64,000 bases of DNA from Catonia carolina (GCA_035578175.1 JAQMRL010000006.1:52614001-52678000), one strand, 5' to 3'. Positions 10,022-22,400 are shown, counted from the first letter of the stretch. Notes: a model not told the origin generated them from the sequence alone. Program-made: numbers and translations.

Positions 10022-10497
10022 AAAATACGGAAAATCGCTAACTGACATTAAACAAGGCTCTGTAGAAAAAACATTTGAAATAAAAGTTGTAGATTTTTTT
10101 TGTTTCCTATAACTTTTTATATACACTTTTGCCGTAAAATAAATATTAAGACTGCAATCTTAAAAAAAATCCAATTTTTACCGATTTTGATGAGAAAAAT
10201 ACACAAACTCACTAATTGACGCTAACCTAAGACTCGTAGAAAATAACAATAAAAATAAAAATTGTAGATTTTTTTAAATTCCCTACAATTTCAATTGTAC
10301 ACTTTTGGCCTAAAATAAATTATAAAGGCCGCAATCTTAAAAAAAGCAAATTTTTACCACGAGAGCATAGCCCCAAGAAATTTCAGCAGACATGGCGCTA
10401 ACCTTGTCTTGTAGAGCATAAAAAATGTAGTAAATGAGGCGATTTTAGAAAAAATCGTAGGAACCACTTACGAGAAAATCGCAAAAAAAATTTACCT
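10022..10497 (-). mobile_element. HINE-like repeat, truncated at both ends
   Basis: It contains the central family blocks (GTTGTAG inverted pairs, 'catggcgc', 'aaaaatcgtagg') in the minus orientation but neither terminus. Confidence 0.7.
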
Positions 10498-10943
10498 ATA
10501 TAATGTACCCCTCTCGGTCAGTCATTCACAATTTAGTAAAATTACGACCAAGCCCAAAGTAAAGGAAAAAATGTTCCATTTAAGTTAATACATTCATATT
10601 AACTCAACAAGATTTTTTTTTTAATTTAATTTACTAACAAAAAATATTCCGTGAAAAACCAAAGGGTTTCAATCCATTGAAGCCAGAAGGGCATTTTGGA
10701 AAAAAATTACTTTTACGGGAAAAAATTATATTACCCAGAATTTTCACTTTAAAATGATGATTGTATAATTTATAAAAATCTGATAGATAGAAATTGCGTA
10801 ATAATTTTTTTCATGTAATTGTATCGGCTGAAACCTACATGGGACACTGATATTTTCGTAACTTTCTTTTCTAGCATTTCTTGTACAAGAAAAGGAGTTT
10901 TAGTACATAAATTTTGTTTAACCAAGGTTAAAAATTTAAAAAA

Positions 10944-11925
10944 ATGAAAGTAATTAAGAATCAAAAGGCTGTTTTGAAAATTGAGGGGTACGAAAAAGAG
11001 GCTGCTGTAAGAAAAGGTGTACGACAAGGTCGTTCATTGTCACCACTACTATTTAACTTGTATATAGATGAGGCTATAAATGAAGTGAAGGAAAAATTTG
11101 ATGCAGGAATAAAAATTCAAGGAGAAACAATAAAAATGCTGAGATTCGCCGATGATATAGTAGTATTAGCCGAGACAAAGAAAGAACTAGAGAATATCTT
11201 AAATAGAATGGATGAGATCATGAGAAAGGATTACTTCATGAAAATTAATAAGAACAAAACGAAAGTGTTGTGCAGCAGCAAGAGTGGTTTAGAAGAGATG
11301 GGAAATGTAAAAGTAGGGAACGAAACATCCAGGAAGTTGGGGAATTCTTCTATCTAGGGAGTAAAATAACAAAGAATGGTAGAAGCACTAGTGATATCAA
11401 AAGTAGAATTGCTCAAGCCAGAAAAGTCTTTGAAATAAAAAACAGCTTACTGACTACAAACATTGATTTACAGATTAGGAAAAATTTCTTAAAACATTAT
11501 GTTTTGAGCGTAGCATTATACGGGAGTGATACGTGGGTGATAGGGGCTGTAGAAAGGAAGAGGATAGAAGCTTTTGAAATGTGGTGTTACAGGAAAATGT
11601 TAAAGATTAGGTAAGTGGACAAAATAAGTAATTTAGAGGTTCTTAGGCGAGTGGATGAAAAAAGAAGTACATAGAAGCATCTTACCAGAAGAAGGGATAG
11701 GCTAGTGGGGCATATCTTGAGACATCCAGGAATTGGGCTATCATTAATGGAGGGTAATATTAAGGGAGTAAATTGTAGGAGGAGGCAAAGATTAGAATAT
11801 GTAAAGCAAATTACAAAAGATGTAGGGTGTTATCGGTATGTAGATATGAAACGACTTGCGCAAGATAGAACAGCTTGGAGAACTGCATCAAACCAGTCGA
11901 GAGACTGATGACAAAAAAAGTAATT
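10944..11925 (+). pseudogene. L3-family LINE, RT and C-terminal region
   Basis: This 5'-truncated copy runs from inside the RT palm to the 3' end. The first frame gives GVRQGRSLSPLLFNLYID and the catalytic FADD (LRFADDIVVLAE). A frameshift near 11335 leads to FYLGSKITKNGRSTSDIKSR and LYGSDTWVIGAVERKRIEAF. A stop near 11612 replaces a Trp. The last frame gives GHILRHPGIGLSLMEGN and KRLAQDRTAWRTASNQSRD. The stop codon at 11906-11908 lies inside a 3' hairpin, CAGTC-GAGA-GACTG (11894-11907), followed by ATGAC and A7. There is thus almost no 3' UTR. Related copies are at 32939-33475 (minus), 53954-54875 and 62815-64000. The clade is not fixed. The 3' block is shared with SINE-B. Confidence 0.8.
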
Positions 11926-12388
11926 AGTGAAAATTTGGAACTATCACCTAGTGTGAGTGCAAGCACTGTTAAAACCATTTAACAAACACCATTAGCGCCT
12001 ATTTTGAGGTCAATTAAACAAAAATGGGTTATTTTCAGATTCAATGTACCTTTTTGAGGCTTTGGTAAGAGATACAGAGATGAAACTTTGCAGACATGTA
12101 CTTTTTGTATAACTCTACAAAGCGATGGAACAGCTTTTAAATTGTTTTTGACTTTTAGAATTATTCTCCAAAATGTCCATCAAACCCATTTGAAAAATTA
12201 AAAAAAAATTGGAAGTATCGAACAAAAACAAGTAATGAAAAAATAAAAATCCTTCCATCAAATTGTAAAGAAAAGTCTCCACTTGCAAATAAAAAACTGT
12301 AAATTCCTGTCTGCAACCTGAACTTCAAAGTAGATAATCAAATATACCAAATTCAACATTGCAGGTATTAGGATCTTTCGACTCTCCT
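11926..12388. other. Unassigned DNA sharing a block with the TTAA element
   Basis: No gene is seen. Positions 12020-12110 (attttcag...gtacctttttgaggct...ggtaagagatacag...atgaaactttgc) resemble 22795-22870 inside the TTAA-flanked element, so this may be a decayed internal piece of that family. Confidence 0.4.
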
Positions 12389-12661
12389 TGAGAACAGAAG
12401 AGGTAGAGAAGTGTAAAAGACCGAGTCCGAGTTATCTCCTCTGAGAGTAATGAATTTCATCATTATACAGCCAGACCTTGTGGTGAATGAAGTGAAGATG
12501 TCATTTGCAGGGTGGAAAGAATATGTTTTTCGCAGGAGCATGCTGATAAGCATACTTTACTACTCAATGAGGAAGGTATGGTAAACCACCTCACTCCTCG
12601 TTTCACTTAGTAAAGCCCCTAAAGGTTCAAACCAGTCTTTTGGTAGATGACCTAAACAACA
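12389..12661 (+). mobile_element. SINE-B copy, 5'-truncated
   Basis: It starts in the 'gaacagaagaggtagag' block and ends GATGACCTAAACAAC. It stands tail to tail with the next copy, separated by about 28 bp. Confidence 0.8.
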
Positions 12662-12689
12662 CAGCTTAAAATTAATATATTTAAAACAT

Positions 12690-13046
12690 GTGTTGTTTAG
12701 ATCATCAGCCGAACGGCTGGTTTAAACTTGTAGAGGTTTTACTAAGTAAAACGAGGAGTGAGGTGGTTTCCCATGCCTTCTTCACTGAGTGGAAAAGTAC
12801 GCTTATCAGCATGCCAGGCCCTCTGAAAAACATACCTTCCACTCTCCAAATGACACCTTCACTTCATTCACCATAGGGTCTGACTGTATAATGAAATTCA
12901 TTACTTTCAGAGGATATAACTCTGATTAGTGTCTTTTACACTTCTACCTTTTCTGTTCTTAAATGATTCAGTCATTTAATTGACTGACCATGTGATACGA
13001 AACAAAACTATTTATTTTAGCCCTGCAACGAACAGATTAAATGATT
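12690..13046 (-). mobile_element. SINE-B copy, nearly complete
   Basis: On the plus strand it opens GTTGTTTAGATCATCAGCCG (the SINE tail read backwards). It runs through all family blocks to 'aacgaacagatt' and lacks only the 5' terminus. Confidence 0.82.
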
Positions 13047-13673
13047 TAAATAGCCAATTTAATAAAACATGGTTGCTGATATTAACTAAAATTATTTTTA
13101 AACAAACTGAAGAAATATAGTACTACAACAGGTAAACAAAACAAAAAATCGTGCAGGTTTATAAAGGAAGGAACCCAAAGTGTTTATTAGCAATATTAAA
13201 TTGTCGATAAGAAATGGTCTAACCAAGAGCAAGGTCAAGTTAGTATACCCCATTAACACAACCCCTATTAAAACCTCAGCAGCAAAGTTTATTAGAAATT
13301 TAACACGAACTAAATTCAAAATCAATACGGAAATAGCGTGACGTCATAGATAAAGTAGACTAATCTGTAATAAGGAACAGTTAACTTCTTTAATTACCTT
13401 TAATAAACACCTTTATTTATTAAACAAGCTTGTTTAATAAACACAGTTTATTTGACTTTGAATAAATCCATCCAATTAACAAGTTTACAATATATTAGGA
13501 AATTTTCTGTTTTCATTTTATTTCAATTCTGCTATACTCAGAACCAGTAAATATTTACTACTAAACAGACAGCACGAAATTTAAGAATCCAAAAGCGGTT
13601 AAAAGGTTTTTGTACTTTATTATTATATCGAAAATCTCTGTCTTTTCTCGAACTCTCTATTAGCCCACCTATA
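13047..13673. other. AT-rich DNA, nothing recognised
   Basis: I find no supported gene or repeat family here. Confidence 0.5.
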
Positions 13674-14304
13674 CAGGTGATTCACGAAGATATGCAGAAA
13701 CTTTAGGAGCTCATTGTACATGTAAATTTTTACATTTTTTATACAAACATGGGTCCGGAAATGCTTCGTTACCGAGTTACCACTAGCGAAAGATTTCGCC
13801 CGGATTTCACCTCACCAGGTGAAATGAGGTCTTCCTGAAATTCTTGAAAGAGGTAGGTTAAGGGGCGATTTCAATCGTTTCTTATGGTTTTTGTGTACTT
13901 TACGCTTTCTGTGTACTTTATTTACACCATCTTGTTCAGAATAAAATTTTCTATAAGTTTTATTTAAAATTTTTATCTGTTTCTTGGAGAAAAAACAAAG
14001 TTATTGTTACCTACAGATGAAAGAATGTGTTTTTTTCACTCCACTTTTTGCATTTGACACTGGTTTTCTCAAAAACTATGTAACTTATAGTTCTGGGACC
14101 TATTTTATTCGCCCCTTAATCTATCTTACAAGAATTTCAGGAAGACCTCATTTCACCTGGTGAGCTGACATCCGGGCGAAATCTTTCGCTAGCCGTAACT
14201 CGGTAACGAAGCATTTCCGGACCCGTTTTATATAAACTATTTTCATTATTTTTACATGTACAATGAGCTCCCAAAGTTTCTGCATATCTTAGTGAATCAC
14301 CCTG
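13674..14304. mobile_element. Tc1/mariner-type MITE with very long TIRs
   Basis: This 631-bp element has TA on both sides (13672-13673 and 14305-14306). Its termini are CAGGTGATTCACGAAGATA and, reversed, CAGGGTGATTCACTAAGATA. The inverted arms stay alignable for about 190 bp each (for example TCCGGAAATGCTTCGTTACC in both) around a non-palindromic centre of about 240 bp. It encodes no transposase and is presumably non-autonomous. Its terminal CAGGGTGATT is shared with the broken transposons at 36921 and 41161. Confidence 0.85.
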
Positions 14305-14728
14305 TATAAGCACCGGTTTGTTTATGGTCTAGTTTTTGTCTCGATTTGCCTGTATTTGAATAAGCGAATAGCGTAGTGCTTAACGGTTACGTTACAAAAG
14401 GTCAACGTTACTGTGTATCGTTTAATAGTTAATTATAATTAGTTTGGTATTTATTAAATAATTTAATTGAAATATACTTGTAGATTTTAGTTACTTTATT
14501 TAATTGTAATTCTTAGTTGTAATAAATTTTTCTAATCTTTATCTTTAGTGTGTTAATTATTTAATTTACCCAGATCCCAAAACGGACCTTAGAGATAAGT
14601 GTCAAAGTATAATAAAGTTAACAAATAAAGGGTTAACCGGAAGGCGAAATACATCTTACGACTTTTCGATGTACTTTAGGTTAGTTCAACAATACTATCA
14701 ACGATTATTAATCATTCAGTTTATTATT

Positions 14729-14730
<2 letters not shown>
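14305..14730. other. AT-rich DNA, nothing recognised
   Basis: I see no coding or repeat signal before the microsatellite. Confidence 0.5.

Positions 14731-14790
<60 letters not shown>
14731..14790. repeat. (AAT)20 microsatellite upstream of the RTE LINE
   Basis: A perfect 60-bp AAT run abuts the truncated 5' end of the RTE element. It has the same strand sense as that element's own (TAA)n tail. Confidence 0.95.
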
Positions 14791-14791
<1 letters not shown>

Positions 14792-17239
14792 TGCTTGTTA
14801 ATATAATAACATGCTTGCAGAACAAGCTCAAGCTAAAATCAACGTATTTCATGCATCTACCGAGAAAGCAGAAGACGTGGACATCACCCAACCCCACTCT
14901 GGGTGAATTTCAGATCGATCATGTTGCAATAGCAGCAAAGGCGGCAAAGGAAATCCTTAACGTCAAAGTGCTGAGAGGGGCAAACATTGACTCGGATCAC
15001 TACCTCAGCAAAATCAAGATTAAGATGCGCCCGCTGGGAAAGAGAAAATTTGGTCAAAATCTAAAACCTAGAATGAACCCCATACTCCTGCAGAAACATC
15101 AGGAAAGGTTCAGGAATGGACTCCCCCGAGCAATTCCTCTTAAGGAATTAGAAGCTGCAATGACGACCAAAGCTCTAGAGATCGCACCACAGGAACGAAG
15201 GCCGAAACATGCTTGGTGGAATCCCGAATGCGATGAAGCCTTGAACAACAGAAAGAAGGCATGGAGAGACTGGAAAGCCCACCCGAAACCCTCTAAATTT
15301 GAGACCTTCAAAGAAGAAAGAAGGAAGACGGCCAAAACATTCAGGAACAGCCAAAGGAAATATCTCATGGAAAACTTGGCGTCATTGGAAGAATCCTTCA
15401 AGAAAAACAACACCAGAAACTTCTACCAAACATTCAAAAGATCTTTGACCAAATACTCTCCACCATCCCTAAGTATCAGAAATCCCACAAGCGGCAAACT
15501 CGGGCATGGTGATGCAGAAAACGCTCAGAGCCTAGCGGAGTATTTTGAAACACTCCTCAACTGCCCAAAACCGTTAAAGAAATGGCCGACAAACGAGAGC
15601 AGACCTAACAGAGACTCCAGCCCACCTGACCTTCAAGAAATAAAGAGAATCATTCAGACGCTGAAGAACAACAAAGCTCCAGGAGAGGATGGCATTGTCG
15701 CAGAGCACTGGAAGATACTGGAAGACGAACAACTACAACCTCTCGTAGAAGAACTCAACACGGTATGGCGGACGTGCAAAATCCCACAGGAATGGAAGTC
15801 AGCTATTATCCATCCATTGCACAAGAAAGGTGACAGAACGGATGCGAACAACTACCGAGGAATTTCTCTCTTGCCAGTTACGTACAAGATTCTATCCAAG
15901 GCTCTCCTCAGCAGAGCAGAACCCCAACTCGATCCGCATCTAGGAGAATACCAGGCAGGCTTCAGGAAGGGAAGATCCTGTGCAGAACAGATCATCAACC
16001 TCAAGTTGATCATCGAAGGAAGAAAGCTGGCGAATAAGTCGTTGACGATAGTTTTCGTCGACTTCATGAAAGCGTACGACTGCATCGATAGGGACACACT
16101 GATCGAGGTTCTACAGGAATTCGGCCTGGATAACAAAACCAGAAACATCTACCAACAAACCATCACTGACACGGAATCGAGGGTAAAATTCAGATCTGAA
16201 CTCTCCAAACCATTCTGCATCAGAACAGGCGTTAGACAAGGCGACGGCATCTCTCCATTAATGTTCAACTGCGCACTGGAGAAAGTCATGCGCGAATGGA
16301 ATAAGAAAGCTCCGAGAGGAGTTAAAGTTGGAACAGCGATAAAAGTCAACGCGTTAGCATTCGCAGACGACATCGCACTGATAGCAGACACGGTCAAAGA
16401 CGCTGCAGAACAAGTACGACTACTGGAGGAAGAAGCGGGAAAGATCGGCTTGAAGATCTCTAAAAACAAAACCCAATTCATGTCCAACGAAAAAGACGCA
16501 CCTAAGTTCCTGATAGAGGACGACATTTCACGTGTTGAATCATTTAAATATCTTGGCGAGATCATAACGCTGGACAACTCTGGCAAACTTGCGATTCAAG
16601 CAAAAGCTACAAAGCTAGCACAAGCATACGGTCTCACCAAGAACGTTTATAATAAGAGATCAATTTCGCGCAATGCCAAGATAAGACACTACCAGACGGT
16701 TGCCAGACCGGAGGTGCTGTACGCGGCGGAAACCCACCACTTGAAATCTAACATCCACCTGCGCTCGATAGAAACTACCGAGAGGAAAATCATCAGAAGA
16801 ATAGTCGGGCCGACTCAAAATAAAGAGGGAGAATACAGGCTCAGAAGTAACGAAGAAGTATATTCCTTCACCACACCCATAAGAGAAGTCATCCAGCAGA
16901 GACGACTGGCATTCTTCGGCCACATAGCGAGGATGCACGACTCCAGACTAACGAAGCAGTTATGGAAGTACTGGGAGGGCAGGAAAACTACAACGAGATG
17001 GCACAAGGAGATCCACGAGACGATGCTGGTGAATGACATTACGGGCGAAACACTTCTCAATAGAACAGAAATGAAGCAGAAAATTGAGAATCTAAAGTGC
17101 TTGGGAGGGCCGAGGAGAACGGGAACGGCCTGGACAGAGGAGCGAAAAAGATCACATGCAGAAAAAATGAAGGCAGCATGGGTCATCCGGAAACTGGCTG
17201 GAACTAAGAGAAATGCATCCCTAGTAGGATCTAACAAGA

Positions 17240-17244
<5 letters not shown>
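14791..17244 (+). CDS. RTE-type LINE ORF, endonuclease-truncated, reverse transcriptase intact
   Basis: This 817-residue frame is open throughout. The annotated ATG is simply the first in frame. The N-terminal part of the AP-like endonuclease is missing and only its end remains: TWTSPNPTLGEFQIDHV at about 29-45 and the catalytic SDH at 68-70. The RT domain spans about 275-545: NNKAPGEDGIVAEHW at 293-307, NNYRGISLLP at 353-362, GEYQAGFRKGRS at 385-396, FVDFMKAYD at 422-430 (D424), GVRQGDGISP at 480-489 and FADD at 524-527. A Lys/Arg-rich C-terminus ends EERKRSHAEKMKAAW. There is no RNase H. RTE is supported by the motif wording, the lack of RNase H and the short tandem-repeat tail. Base composition is clearly richer in G and C than the flanks. 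It is probably a recent 5'-truncated insertion, not a host gene. Confidence 0.88.

Positions 17245-17290
<46 letters not shown>
17242..17290 (+). repeat. (TAA)16 tail of the RTE LINE
   Basis: The tail starts with the ORF's own stop codon (AAG AAA TAA TAA TAA), so this copy has no 3' UTR between coding sequence and tail. Confidence 0.92.
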
Positions 17291-17604
17291 TTAAAGGCCT
17301 AAATATAAATACTTCAGTCGGTCCTTAAAAAGGACAGAATTTCCTTTAGATATAGCAAACATTATATTTAATATTACATACAGTACGTGTGGTAACCTTG
17401 AATAATCACATTATCTTAATTTACAGCACCGTCAAAATATTAAATAATATTCTGTAATAGAATTTCATTAATACTTCACGGAATTTAAAATTGTTAAGAG
17501 AGACAAATCTAAAGAAATTTATTCATTATATATCAGAAATTTTTAATAAAAATATCAAACAATTACATTGCTTTGATAGTAAAATAATAATAATATTGAT
17601 AAAC
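17291..17604. other. AT-rich DNA, nothing recognised
   Basis: No gene, terminal repeat or known family is seen here. Confidence 0.5.
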
Positions 17605-17760
17605 AAGTTTTCTTGCCTGTATGAATACATAAGAAGGAAAGTATTGTTTTCATGTCGATTTTTCAAAATTGAGTTTTCACCAGATCTACACGGTTTTCAC
17701 ACCTCCTGAACCCAAAAAACATGTTTTTAGCGATTGGTCTGTGCGTGTGTGCGTGCGTGC

Positions 17761-17799
<39 letters not shown>

Positions 17800-18281
17800 C
17801 AAAATATCTCAAGAATGGAACACCATACGATGTTGAAACTTAAGTTAGGTACCATTAGAGAACCCGAAACGAACATTTTCAACAAAATCGGTCAACCGAA
17901 AATAGTAGTTTATTCGTGTCATTTTTCACTTTTTTGCGATTTTCTCAAAAACGGTTCCTACGATTTTTTTAAAAATCGCCTCGATTACAATATTTTTTAT
18001 ACTCAACAAGATAGGGTAAGCGCCATGTCTGCTGAAATTCTTGGGGAGGCTGTTCTCTCGTAGAAAAAGAACGGGGTTTTAAGATTGCAGCCTAAATATG
18101 CATTTTAGGGCAAAAGTGTGTATATAATAAAAGTTGTAGACAATTTAAAAATCTACAACTTTTATTTCTAACATTTAGTAATTTCTTGGTTTATTTCTAA
18201 TGTTTTATTACTAATGTTAGGTTATATTGTTCATTATTCGCATTGGAAGAGAAAGTCGTGTGTGTTTCACACCAGATTTTT
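17605..18281 (+). mobile_element. HINE-like repeat, internally shortened
   Basis: Both ends are present: CTTGCCTGTATGAATACAT at the 5' side, and ATTGGAAGAGAAAGTCGTG then GTGTTTCACACCAGATTTTT at the 3' side. A block of about 250 bp after the GTTGTAG inverted pair is missing. The variable block is GTGCGTGC then (GT)n at 17739-17798. Confidence 0.8.
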
Positions 18282-18798
18282 CATTAAAGATTATAAAGTG
18301 ATATAAATCGAACGTTCTCGTGTTCATAAAGGTAATCTTGTTTACTAGGCTAATGGAGATGAAGTTCAAAAACTTTCTTGCACTTGGGAAATGCAGAAAA
18401 AATAACCCTAAACTTAATTTTTGACCTACTTTAAGGATTGTCATCATATATACCCTAGATTATCATATTACCCTAGATTCAGTACAAATAAGTACCTTGA
18501 CATAACACAACAGAAAATGGAAAACCATTGAAAAAGAACAACAGCAGGCGTAGAAAAATTGCTTTAAGCCCTCCTGCGAGAGAGCTTTTGATTACACACG
18601 ACCTGTATATAGAAATGAATCCTTTAGGCAAGTCAGGCTCAGGAAATTCTATTTCCCCTCTTTTTCTCTATGAGCCATGTCAAATGTTACAACGTTGGCT
18701 ATCAAAACGGCGTACTTTTCTCTATTTGTTACCAAACAAAACAGAAGCCCTGATGTTCCTAAACCAGGACATTTATCTCCGACCTACACCAAGCCGGC
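18282..18798. other. Unassigned DNA
   Basis: No supported feature is seen. Confidence 0.5.
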
Positions 18799-19459
18799 TC
18801 TCTTGAGATATTTTGCTGGCATGCACTCGTTCTCTCTCTCTCCTTCCTTCTCCCCTCTCTCCTTTCCATCCCTTCCTTATTCACCCCTTCCTCTCCCACA
18901 ATCTCTCACACGCGTACGCCCGCGCGTGCGCAGACACACAATGACAACATTAAGCATAGTTTTTGGATTCAGGTGGCCTAAAAACGTGTATTCCCCGAGA
19001 AAAATCGACATGATAACAATACTTTCCTTTCCTATTTTTTTTTTTTAGGTCAACAGCCGAAAGGCTGGTTTGAACCTCTAGAGGTTTTACAAAGTAAAAA
19101 TGAGGAGCAAGGTGGTTTACCATTGCCTTCCTCACTGAGTTGAAAGAGTGCCAGGCCCTCCGAAAAGCACTCACTTTCCACCCTGCAAATGACACCTTCA
19201 CTTCATTCACCACAGGGTCTGGCTGCATAGTGAAATTCATTACTCTCAGAGGAGATAACTCTGACTAGTGTCTTTTACACCTCTACCTCTTCTGTTCTTA
19301 AATAGTTCAGTCATATAAGTGGCTGACTATGTGATAAGAAACAGAACTACTTTTTTTAGCCCTGGACCAGATAGAGTGCAATTAAAATAACACTCCACCT
19401 GCCCGTTTTGGGCATTTCCTTTCCTATATATATTCATATAGAGCAAGAGAAAGTAAAAA
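18799..19459 (-). mobile_element. HINE-like repeat, 5' third, interrupted by a SINE-B
   Basis: The pieces are 18799-19035 and 19428-19459. The variable block has diverged into CT-rich and CACGCG sequence (18825-18940). The 5' end (TTCATATAGAGCAAGAGAAAG on the plus strand) lies beyond the SINE insertion. Confidence 0.7.
19036..19414 (-). mobile_element. SINE-B copy with 13-bp target duplication
   Basis: TTTCCTTTCCTAT occurs at 19023-19035 and again at 19415-19427, and the HINE sequence is continuous without the insert. This fixes the ends of the SINE: minus-strand start TGCCCAAAACGG and a tail that here is poly(A) (T12 on the plus strand). Confidence 0.9.
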
Positions 19460-22400
19460 TTAAGACTGAAATTTATTGAATAATAATGAAGAATTGATGA
19501 TAAATAATTTAATTTACAGAAATAAACTTACAAGTTACTAACAAGTATACTGCAAAATCTGATAAGTGGTTTAAGGAATTAACACTCTGAATGCATCTAT
19601 GAGTAAATGTAATTTATGGAATATAAACGCTTCCAAGAAGAATAAAAGCAGTACAATCGATGGACTTGAATTTACAACGTTCAAAAATACATTAATTAAC
19701 TGCTACATTTAGGGTAAATTATGAAGTATGATCGGCAGAACAAAATATACCTTCGTAGTTATTATTAAAAATTTGATTTAATTTTAATCAAATAACCTCC
19801 AACAATAAAATTAATTAATAAATAGTTTTCTAAAACCACCAACTTTAGTTCTGATTTTCCAGATATTTGGCAAAAAAATTAAGTAAGTTTGCCAAAATCA
19901 TACAGTTGAATATAAAAATACTTTATAATATTTATGGAAAAATTAAATAACGAAGTTACAGTAACGGAAAACTCACACCAAATACCAAATATTTATAGTT
20001 ATAATAAAACAGGGTAACGTTCCATTTCATTTTTTAAAACTCATGTAACAAATCTTAAAGAAAAACCAAACAAATCATAAAGAAAATGCCTTTTTCTTAA
20101 GTTTTCCAACAGTGAATAAAATAAAAACCTAATTTGTGTCTTGAACACAAATGTAATAAAAATTCATTTAATTTGTGAAAGAAATTTTCAAGCATAAGAA
20201 AAACTTTTTACCATTTTCATTCCTAACATTAAAAAAGGGTTAATAAAAGTTATATATTGCCGCGACATTTGTACGAAACTTGCTTATATAGGAATAGACC
20301 TTTAATGACACTCATAAATCCGAACAATTTTTCAGTCTGAAATGAAAAACTACATACAACCTGTATAAAAAGTAGAAATTGAAAAAGTTTACTTTTTAAT
20401 ATTCAATAACTGCAATGGAAAATTTATCCAAATCTCTCGGGTTCAATAATGTATTTTTTGAGCACCTGTTGTTGTCATACATAAAATTTTATGAAATCTA
20501 TTTAACGAAAAGGATGATATTGCAAAAGTGCTTAGCATCTGAATATTTTCATCATCACTGGCAAACAGTTTCTTTACTTTTATCTCATAATCGGTAACTG
20601 TTTCATTTTAAATAAACAACCAATCTAAAATCAAGCTATATTTTAGTGTTAAGCATGCATGTACAGTTGTTTCAAATTATGAAGTAACCTTTTTTAAAAT
20701 GGATATTTTAGATTTTTTTTACATTCCCCTCTACAATTTTTTTAAATTATTTTAATTACAGGGTTTAATTTATTTTTATTGTTGTAATTCATAGTATAAT
20801 GTTACATAAAATATTGTGACAATATCTAAAAAGAAAGAGTGTTCGAGAATTCTCGAGAAGGGCCGAAATTTTAAAGGTGTTAATCTAAATAACAATAGTT
20901 TAATAGTAAATAATAAATAGAGTTTTAAGAAATAGAAATATAACGCACAAATGGTTACGTATAGTATAGGTCAGCCATTTGTTGTGCGGCTACCTGAAGG
21001 AGATTTTTAAAACTACACTGTTGTTAAAATGTAACTGGTTATCCGAATTTCTCATAACTGTATAATTATAAAGAGCAATTAGCGATTGTTTGCTGATATT
21101 TGAAATGCCAATTTTTTTAACTTCCTTCGAAATCTTCTCATAACCTAACAAAAATATGTGATATTCAACTTGAGTGTAAGAATGAAAAGTGTTTTTGTGG
21201 AAAAAAGCACTTACAGAAATTTCGAGATAATTAAAAATGCTACAACTTTTGTATCCCAAAATTTTTGTTTGACACTTCTTTTAAGCGCATTTTTGACGAA
21301 TAGATAACCAGAATAATAAAATATAATTTCTTTAGTTTTCTAATACAATTATATTTTCCATAACAAAATGATTTATGATAACAATATTCAAATATTTTTA
21401 AGGATCATTATTTCAAAATTAATGAATGGATTCATAGGATCAACAAACTTATTCAAACAACAAAAGAACCCAATATTTGCATAAATTTAAAAAATAATCG
21501 TATAAGTTCCAGTGATGGAAAGCCAAAAATAAGTATAAAGTTTTTAGAAACACAAGACGCATTACCTATAGGGAGTCAGGATCAATAAGCTACGCATCTT
21601 ACATTCCCAGATCTGTGCCTAACTGTATGTAAGAGCTGCTGCAAAAGTACAGCATTCTACTAAAATTTGTGAATATACGGAACAAAATAAACAAATACAC
21701 TTACCAGTTTCACTGACAGTGGATGATGATAGAAGTCCTCCGTCATGTCGTGCACCGTTTAGACGCATATCACTTAAAAACCAATTACAAATACCACTCT
21801 CCTATAGCCCAATTTAATTTCAGATTCTGGAAAAAAACAGAAAATTTATTGGAAAAAAAACATAAATTAAATATAGTAGTAAAGTAATTAAATCTAATAG
21901 AATATTTAGAACGCTCCGCACAGTCAGATTTTTGACTTTTGAGGACAATATTGAGTTATTTCCTGTTTCAGAAACTTAATCAATCAATTGAAAGAAATTT
22001 TGGGAGACAATACTCCAGATTTCCTTTGAAAAAACAAAGCTAATGTCAACAGAAAATATTTTCGGAAAGAAATTAAATTCAGCATTGAGTTTCATACCGA
22101 GGTATTAGACAATGTTCACGAGCAGTTATTTAAATCCATACTGGGTTATGTTAGATTTTTCTATTAGTGAAATTTTTCATTTATTTAAACAAAAAATTAA
22201 GCGCAGTTCCGGATAGTGACCGGAGGTAAATGGGGACACAAACATGTGTCAATCATATACAAAAGGTCACCTGAAATCATAACCATCTAAGTAAAACACA
22301 AAAAAATTATTAATAATGTAATTTTTAGAGCTACATCATAAAAATGTCTAGATAAATCGCGACTATAAACCGGTATCATATTTTAAAGCCTAGAAGTTGA

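Noticed and set aside
15099..17237. Five minus-strand frames of 65-145 codons opposite the RTE ORF
   Set aside because: They are Ser/Phe/Leu-rich antisense translations of a real reverse transcriptase gene. No motif supports them.
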